Assembly: GCA_037045585.1 (NCBI GenBank) | Contig: JBAOIR010000043.1 | Coordinates: 1 to 64,000 of the forward strand | Direction of reading: 5' to 3' | From: SSF14 sp037045585 | GTDB taxonomy: Bacteria; Actinomycetota; Acidimicrobiia; Acidimicrobiales; Microtrichaceae | Length of the DNA stretch: 64,000 nt | Shown: positions 58,752 through 64,000 of the stretch, piece after piece | Layout of the letters: every line of letters starts with the position of its first letter | How positions within the stretch are numbered: the stretch's first letter is position 1 | Position numbers and translations under genes: made by a program | The notes under the pieces: model-generated | The model's input: only the letters and a program-made list of their open reading frames with translations | Told to the model about the DNA's origin: nothing | Database searches by the model: none

Positions 58752-60524
58752 TCACTTCTTCTTGGCGGTGGTGGTGGCCTTCACGGCGACCTTCTTGCAC
58801 ACCTTCTTCTTGATGTACTTGCCCTTCGACTTCACCCGGACATACGAGCACTTGGTGACGGTGCGGGTCTGGGTGGCGCCGAGCACCTGGGTGTCGAACG
58901 GGTTCGGGATCACGAAGTAGCCGATGGTGAAGGCCGTGCAGAGCGGACCGGTCTCGGTCTGCGGCACGGTGGCCTTGCCGTCGGTGGCGATGACGATCTC
59001 GGGGCTCTTGGGGAACAGCGCCGTGAGCGCCGTGATCGTCGCCGGGCTGGTGGCACCGGCGATGATGTCGTTCTTCAAGAGGCCGAGGCGACCGTCGAGC
59101 CACTGCTGGAGGGTGATCTGGCCCGATGCGAGCTTCGCGTCGAGCGTGGCGATGGTCTCGACCGGCGGCGCCGTCGTGGTGGGCGTGCCCGGAGCCGGCT
59201 CGGCCGGCTTGAGCGCACCGATGACCTGCTGGAGGCCGTCGGCCGGCAGCCAGCTGAGGAAGTCGACGACCTCGACCTTGGGCTGCTCGCTCTTGCCGAG
59301 GGCGCCGACCAGGGTGATCGTCCACGGACCGCTGCCGGTCACCTGCACGTTGCCCTTGCCGATCGTCGGCAGCGACTCGAGCGCTGCCTGGATCGTGCCG
59401 GCGGCGGGCGGGGTGTACTTGGCGAGGAACTGGTCGACGAAGCCCAACAGGTTGGCGTTGGTCGGCGATGGCGTGCCGAGGAACGACGCCAGCGAGATCG
59501 GAGCCGTCTTCGCACCCTTGAACTGGAGCGACATGGCGATCGGATGCGGGTTGATGAACGTGTCGGTCACCGTCGGCGGGATACTCAGCGACTGGACCGT
59601 GTTCACGCCCGGCACCTCGGGCACGGTCTTGGACGCCGCGCACACCGAGTACTGGGCGTTGTACAGACCGGGCTCACGGGGGGCAAGGAAGAACGCAGCC
59701 CCACCACCGACGGCGGAGTAGCCGCCGTTGGGCGCCTGGCTCGTGAGGGCGAGCGAATCGGAGGTGATGGGGTTGCCGTTGTCGGGCGTCACGTCCTTGC
59801 CGATGAGCGGGCGGCCGACCACGGTGGCTGTGTAGGCCACCTGGTAGAGCGGCTGGGTCACGTTCGGCGAACCGGGGATCTGGACGGCCGTCGTCGCGAA
59901 CTCCTTGGAGCCGCCGCAGGTCACCGTGAGGGAGTTGATCTTGACGCCCGCCACCTCGGCGTTGATCTCGATCGTCATCTTGGTGCTGCTGCTGGGCTTG
60001 TAGATGATCGCGCCCGAACGCTTGGGCTCGACGCTGCCGCTGATGCGCTGGCGGACGACGACCGGGCTCTGGTTGAGGTCAACCGACAGCTCGGGGAGCG
60101 TCGTCGAGAGCTCGGCGTCGGCAGCGCCCGAGGCGGTGATGGCGAACGTCGCGTTCTTGACTTTGACCGAGGAGAGCTTGAGCAGTTCACGCGCCGGCTT
60201 GACGACCGAGTCCGGGAGCGTGATGGTCAGGTCGAAGTCGGCGTTGAACGGACCTGCACCGGGCGTTGCCTTGGCGGGGGCGTTGGTGGTGATGTCGACC
60301 GAGAAGGTCAGACCGGAACCACCACCGGGGCTGAGCGTCGACAGGAGGCCGAGTGTGGCCTTGGAGTCACCCAGCGACGAAGCGTTGTCACCGGTGATGC
60401 CCTGGCAGACCAAATCGACCTGCGTCGCACCGGCGACCACTGGTGTCGCGACCTCCAGGCCGACGGCAGCCACCGCTGCTGTGAGGCCGATCGCGACCCA
60501 ACGTTTGACACTTCTCATCATCAT
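58752..60524 (-). CDS. Secreted protein 3 with Lys-rich tail
   Basis: The 590-residue protein has a signal peptide (VAIGLTAAVAAVGLEVATPVVAGA). It shares the N-terminal domain of the neighbouring secreted proteins (VDLVCQGITGDNASSLG, LTFSVDITTNAPAKATPG, ITLPDSVVKPARELLKLSSVKVKNATF, RISGSVEPKRSGAIIYKP). It also shares the exported motif TIQAALESLPTIGKGNVQVTG, GPWTITLVGALG and LPADGLQQVIGAL. It ends in a Lys-rich tail (KSKGKYIKKKVCKKVAVKATTTAKKK, read as two parts), which might bind anionic wall polymers. Its ATG overlaps the lnt stop. Confidence 0.72.
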   Translation of the reverse strand: MMMRSVKRWVAIGLTAAVAAVGLEVATPVVAGATQVDLVCQGITGDNASSLGDSKATLGLLSTLSPGGGSGLTFSVDITTNAPAKATPGAGPFNADFDLTITLPDSVVKPARELLKLSSVKVKNATFAITASGAADAELSTTLPELSVDLNQSPVVVRQRISGSVEPKRSGAIIYKPSSSTKMTIEINAEVAGVKINSLTVTCGGSKEFATTAVQIPGSPNVTQPLYQVAYTATVVGRPLIGKDVTPDNGNPITSDSLALTSQAPNGGYSAVGGGAAFFLAPREPGLYNAQYSVCAASKTVPEVPGVNTVQSLSIPPTVTDTFINPHPIAMSLQFKGAKTAPISLASFLGTPSPTNANLLGFVDQFLAKYTPPAAGTIQAALESLPTIGKGNVQVTGSGPWTITLVGALGKSEQPKVEVVDFLSWLPADGLQQVIGALKPAEPAPGTPTTTAPPVETIATLDAKLASGQITLQQWLDGRLGLLKNDIIAGATSPATITALTALFPKSPEIVIATDGKATVPQTETGPLCTAFTIGYFVIPNPFDTQVLGATQTRTVTKCSYVRVKSKGKYIKKKVCKKVAVKATTTAKKK

Positions 60525-62161
60525 CCCCCATCCCTCAATGGTCGGTCAGTATCGTCTCGGTGAGGCTGCGCGTTCGCGTCCTCGACGACCTGAGTACTGG
60601 CAACGTAGTCCCCAGGATCACCGACCGCCATACCCCGATCAATGCTTTTCGTGACATTTTGTTCGCGATCCGAGCGCCGTTGGAGTATCCACGCGACGGC
60701 GACGGCGACCATCGCCAGGCCGAGTGCGGGTGCCTCGCCCCAGATCATCGCCACGGTCCGGCCGTCACGGAGTTCGACCTCCTGTTGCAGGACCCGGGCC
60801 TCGCGCATGGCAGACCGTTGCTCGACCGTGCCCCGGGGATCGATGATCGCGCTGAACCCGGTCGGTGCCGCCTGCAGCACCCAGCGTCCGCTCTCGACGG
60901 CCCGCAGCGTCGACGACGCGATCTGCTGGGTCTGCACCTGGGTGAGCCAGTAGCTCGACCCGTTGGTCGGGTTGAGCACGATCTGCGCGTCGTGGTGGAG
61001 CGCCTCGCGGACGCGGCGCGGAAAGAACGTCTCCCACGAGATCACGACCCCGAGCGGACCGAGGCTCGTGTCGAGCACGGCCGGGCCGGTGCCCTCCACG
61101 TCGTCGCGAGGCGGGAGGATGTCCTTTGCCAGCGGGTCGAGCAGGAACCGCATCGGGACGTACTCGCCGTAGGGAACACGGCGAACCTTGTCGTATCGGC
61201 CCTCGAGGCCACCGTCGGGGCTGATGGCCACCGCGAAGTTCCAGAAGTGCTCGCGGCTGCCCCGGTCCTCGACCACTCCGGCGACCACGGTCGCGTGGAG
61301 AGAGGTTGCGACGTTCGTGAGTCGTTGCTCCTCGTAGGACCCTCGGTACTCGCCGTTGATGTTGACGATGTTCTCCGGGAGCAGCACCAGGTCGACGGGC
61401 GTCTTTACCGTTGCCGCAGTGTTCATGTGGCGGTCGAGGACGAGCCCGGACTCGTTGCCGGTGGAGCGGGTCTGTTGCTCGCCGCCCCCCTGCACCGTCG
61501 CCGCGACGATCGTGCGGACCCGGTGGCCGTCGGGCGCGACCACTCCGCCGATCGCGACGAGCACCACCACCACCAGTGTGATCGCGCCACCCAGTCGGGC
61601 ACGTGCGCTACCGCCCTCGGGGGCCGGGCGACCGGCAAGCGCCGCCACCGCCGCGCCGACGACCGCCACCGCTCCGGACACGGCCAGCGTTCCGCCCACC
61701 CGCGCCACCGGGAGGAGGGGGCCACGGGCCTGGGTGTAGGCCAGCATCGACAGCGGGACACCGCCGAACGGCGCGTGCCAGCGGAACCACTCCCCGAGGA
61801 CGATGGCGCCGGGGAGGGCGAGCGCGGCGTGTCGCGGCGGGCAGCACGCCGACAGGACCCCGAAGACGAGCGGGAACCAGATGGCCACGCCGACCGGCCA
61901 CCCCACCGGGGAGAACTTCACCATCCACAGCGTCGACGGGAGGTACCAGCCCTGGCCGACGAGGACGCCGACCCAGAACCGCTGCCTCCACGTACGGTCC
62001 GCGAGCAGCAACGCCCACAGGCCGACGCCGAGGAAGGCCAGCGGCCACCACCCCCACGGGGGCATGGCGGCGCAGCTCAGGAGGCCGGCGAGGACCGCGA
62101 GCCCGCGGCGGGCCCAGCGGCCCGTCGGCAGGGAGGGGGTGAAGTGCACGGCGGTCAGCAT
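60521..62161 (-). CDS. lnt: Apolipoprotein N-acyltransferase-like protein with Ser at the catalytic Cys
   Basis: Lnt adds a third acyl chain to lipoprotein N-termini. The 546-residue protein has about seven membrane helices and a nitrilase-like domain with the catalytic Glu in VLLPENIVNINGEYRG and the Lys in YDKVRRVPYGEYVP. Where Lnt normally reads ICYE or ICWE with the nucleophile Cys, this protein reads VISWETFFP, Ser at residue 375 (codon at 61037-61039). The rest of the nitrilase core (AQIVLNPTNGSSYW) is conserved. It starts 24 bases after cgoX and its stop overlaps the secreted-protein 3 start. It may be inactive, use Ser, or do a related job. Confidence 0.85.
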   Translation of the reverse strand: MLTAVHFTPSLPTGRWARRGLAVLAGLLSCAAMPPWGWWPLAFLGVGLWALLLADRTWRQRFWVGVLVGQGWYLPSTLWMVKFSPVGWPVGVAIWFPLVFGVLSACCPPRHAALALPGAIVLGEWFRWHAPFGGVPLSMLAYTQARGPLLPVARVGGTLAVSGAVAVVGAAVAALAGRPAPEGGSARARLGGAITLVVVVLVAIGGVVAPDGHRVRTIVAATVQGGGEQQTRSTGNESGLVLDRHMNTAATVKTPVDLVLLPENIVNINGEYRGSYEEQRLTNVATSLHATVVAGVVEDRGSREHFWNFAVAISPDGGLEGRYDKVRRVPYGEYVPMRFLLDPLAKDILPPRDDVEGTGPAVLDTSLGPLGVVISWETFFPRRVREALHHDAQIVLNPTNGSSYWLTQVQTQQIASSTLRAVESGRWVLQAAPTGFSAIIDPRGTVEQRSAMREARVLQQEVELRDGRTVAMIWGEAPALGLAMVAVAVAWILQRRSDREQNVTKSIDRGMAVGDPGDYVASTQVVEDANAQPHRDDTDRPLRDGG

Positions 62162-62185
62162 CGCACGTCGGTCGGGGACGGATCG

Positions 62186-63520
62186 TCAGCCGGCGTCGGA
62201 CAGCCGTACCCGCAGCGCGGCGGCGGCAGCGCGCGCCTCGCGGATGCACGCCGGGATGCCCACACCCCGGTGCGCCATGCCGCAGATGGCAAGGTCGGGC
62301 GCGTCGGCCATCAAGGCCGTTTCCAGTGAGGCGATGCGGTCGAGGTGGCCCACCGCGTACTGCGGGAACCCATCGCGGTAACGGCTGATCCGGTGCTCCA
62401 CGGGCTCCGACCGGATCCCCATCGTGGTGCCGAGATCGGCGGCGATCCGGGCGAGCACTTCCTGATCGTCGAGCTCGATCGGCTCGTGGTCCTCGGAGTG
62501 GCCCATCGACACCCTGAGGATGACCGGGTCACCGGCCAGGCGGTCCCACTTGGTCGACGACCACGACGCCGCGGTGACGGTGAGATCGGCATCGCGGGGG
62601 ACGAGGAACCCGGTCGCGTCGAGATCGCCGGGGATGTCGCACCGACGGAACGCGAGCGTTGTGAACACGACCGATGCGAACTCGATGCCAGCCAGTGTCT
62701 CGGCGGCCCGGGGGGACCGGCCCGCGACGAGGCGGGCCGACACGTCGGCGGGAGTGGTGAGCACGATCCCGTCGGCCGCGGGCAGGCCGTCGACAGGAGC
62801 ACCCAACCGGAACTCGACGCCACGCTCGGCGAGGCGGACGGCCAGGAGATCGATGAGTTCGCCCATCCCGTTGGGCGGGGCGGCGAAGACCGGTTCGGCC
62901 GAGCCGGGGGCGCCCTGCAGCGACTCGGCCAGCGCGACGGTGAGCGACGTCGACCGGTGTGCGGCGGCCGCCAGCTGGGGCACCGCTGCGTCGACGCTCA
63001 TCGTGTCGATCGAGCCGGCCGCGATACCGCCGAGCAGGGGCCCGACCAGCCGCTGCGCGACCTCCTTGCCGTACCGCCGACTGATCAATGCCCCGATCGT
63101 CGTGTCGCCCACGAGGGGTTCGCCCTCGAGGTCGGGTTCGGTGCGGGCCCGGGCGAGGCCCCAGTGCGTGAGGATTCCCGACTCGGCCAGCTCGTCGAAA
63201 CGTGCGGGGACCCCGAGCACGAGCCCTCCCGGCAGTGGACGCAACTCGCCGTCGATCCACACGCACGCCGTGCCGTGCGCCGGGGCGATCAAGCCCTCGA
63301 GCCCGATCTCGCGACACAGGGCCAGTGCCTCGGGCATCCGCCGGAGGAATGCGTCGGCGCCCTCGTCGACTGCCCGGCCGGCGAAGGGGGAGGTGCGGAT
63401 CTTCCCGCCGAGCCGGTCGGTGGCCTCGTGCACCGTGACCCGCACGTCCGGGTCGGCCGACAGCTCCCATGCTGCCGCCAAGCCGGAGATGCCACCGCCG
63501 ACGACCGCGATGTGCGTCAT
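62186..63520 (-). CDS. cgoX: Coproporphyrinogen III oxidase / protoporphyrinogen oxidase (HemY-type)
   Basis: This FAD enzyme oxidises coproporphyrinogen III in the coproporphyrin-dependent heme pathway. The 444-residue protein has the dinucleotide loop IAVVGGGISGLAAAWELSA, the second signature EATDRLGGKIRT, the substrate region DEGADAFLRRMPEALALCREIGLE and a C-terminal DLAICGMAHRGVGIPACIREAR. Because hemQ and a ferrochelatase-like gene are in the same window, CgoX activity is more likely than protoporphyrinogen oxidation. Its start overlaps the cpfC stop by 4 bases. Confidence 0.92.
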   Translation of the reverse strand: MTHIAVVGGGISGLAAAWELSADPDVRVTVHEATDRLGGKIRTSPFAGRAVDEGADAFLRRMPEALALCREIGLEGLIAPAHGTACVWIDGELRPLPGGLVLGVPARFDELAESGILTHWGLARARTEPDLEGEPLVGDTTIGALISRRYGKEVAQRLVGPLLGGIAAGSIDTMSVDAAVPQLAAAAHRSTSLTVALAESLQGAPGSAEPVFAAPPNGMGELIDLLAVRLAERGVEFRLGAPVDGLPAADGIVLTTPADVSARLVAGRSPRAAETLAGIEFASVVFTTLAFRRCDIPGDLDATGFLVPRDADLTVTAASWSSTKWDRLAGDPVILRVSMGHSEDHEPIELDDQEVLARIAADLGTTMGIRSEPVEHRISRYRDGFPQYAVGHLDRIASLETALMADAPDLAICGMAHRGVGIPACIREARAAAAALRVRLSDAG

Positions 63521-64000
63521 CGCGGTCGCCCGCCGGGCTCGGTGCTGGTCGCCGCGTCACCGGCGGACGGTGCGTCGTCGCTCGCGGTGGCCGCGACGCT
63601 GGCCGCGAGGGCCGCCATCACGGTCTGGTCCGCGTTGACGACCGCGGGGCGGCCGAGCTGCAGACCGAGCGAGGCGGCGCGGGTCCGGGCCTCGATGTCG
63701 ACGTCGTAGAGCACCTCGAGATGGTCGGAGGTGAAGCCGTGCGGCACGACCACGATGCCGTCGGCCCGACCGGTGGCGGCCAGATCGTCGATCACCTGGA
63801 GGATGTCGGGTCCACGCCACGGCTCGGGGGTGCGTCCGGCGCTCTGCCACGCCACGCCCCAACCCGCCCAGCGGCCCAGACCGGCGGCGCCGGCGATCGC
63901 CCCGGCCGACGCGAACAGTTGGTCGGGGTACGGATCGCCGACCAGCACCCGCTCGGGGAGCGAGTGCGCCGTGAACACGACCTTGGTCCGCTCCGGCATC
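63517..64000 (-). CDS. cpfC: Ferrochelatase (CpfC/HemH), 5' end outside window
   Basis: Ferrochelatase inserts iron into coproporphyrin III. The 160 visible residues form the C-terminal half: VVFTAHSLPERV with the metal-site His, SAGRTPEPWRGPDILQVID, and VVVPHGFTSDHLEVLYDVDIEARTRAASLG with the second active-site Glu. The terminal Ala/Ser/Pro-rich 30 residues are variable. The N-terminal half lies beyond the right edge. It heads a visible operon with cgoX, lnt and secreted-protein 3. Confidence 0.9.
   Translation of the reverse strand, partial: MPERTKVVFTAHSLPERVLVGDPYPDQLFASAGAIAGAAGLGRWAGWGVAWQSAGRTPEPWRGPDILQVIDDLAATGRADGIVVVPHGFTSDHLEVLYDVDIEARTRAASLGLQLGRPAVVNADQTVMAALAASVAATASDDAPSAGDAATSTEPGGRPR

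Overview
The window reads as two pieces of high-GC actinobacterial DNA joined head to tail near position 31,140. There a wax ester synthase/DGAT gene on the minus strand and a groEL gene on the plus strand are both cut off mid-gene. The left piece (1 to about 31,140) looks like a Propionibacteriales-type actinobacterium: it has mycothione reductase, LexA with actinobacterial SOS boxes, NrdR/NrdJ, an MglA-like GTPase with Roadblock proteins, and a DUF3052 gene. The right piece (about 31,140 to 64,000) looks like Acidimicrobiia (Ilumatobacter-like): it has the HemQ/CgoX/CpfC heme genes, a GlnB-GlnD pair, DUF1269 and DUF1272 proteins, and secreted proteins with Thr/Ala/Pro linkers. These assignments rest on gene content and motifs read by eye, not on a database search. 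An assembly chimera is the simplest explanation of the join.

Left piece, in order. A partial DinG helicase is followed by a DivIVA-motif membrane protein. Then comes lexA, divergent from a LysM single-pass protein, with five SOS-box-like sites between them. After YhhN, DUF3052 and a small membrane gene comes nrdR with paired NrdR boxes, then the B12-dependent ribonucleotide reductase nrdJ, broken by several single-base frame shifts. From 9.3 to 18.8 kb lie mostly intact housekeeping genes: M48 protease, secreted protein, lipoprotein, MutT, MFS transporter, DUF2237, EEP nuclease, mycothione reductase, GyrI-like and SelO. Next is a compact GTPase/Roadblock/Roadblock module whose last gene overlaps gluQ. 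This opens a queuosine set of gluQ, yhhQ and tgt plus a glutaredoxin-like gene. A metY-metX-metW locus (24.6 to 27.6 kb) is riddled with frame breaks and metY lacks its N-terminus. Two membrane proteins, an orphan Mod-type DNA methyltransferase and the truncated WS/DGAT close this piece.

Right piece, in order. groEL lacks its N-terminus and ends at a strong terminator. Then come a DUF1272-SnoaL fusion, fdhD, a PIG-L deacetylase, a hydrolase-like lipoprotein, hemQ with Phe at the usual catalytic Tyr, and a solute-binding protein whose halves appear circularly permuted. Next are an acyl-CoA synthetase, DUF1269, a DnaJ-like protein, the glnB-glnD nitrogen-signalling pair, Nudix, PAC2, GNAT, a PQQ-type dehydrogenase and TesB. 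From 50.4 to 60.5 kb there is a cell-surface region: GtrA plus a methyltransferase, then a tight minus-strand operon of a GT4 glycosyltransferase, a methyltransferase, an alpha/alpha-toroid protein and a small membrane protein. Upstream of it on the same strand are three related secreted proteins of unknown function. The last of these is translationally coupled to an apolipoprotein N-acyltransferase whose catalytic Cys is replaced by Ser, and this in turn follows the heme genes cgoX and cpfC.

No tRNA, rRNA, CRISPR array, insertion sequence or phage gene was recognised.
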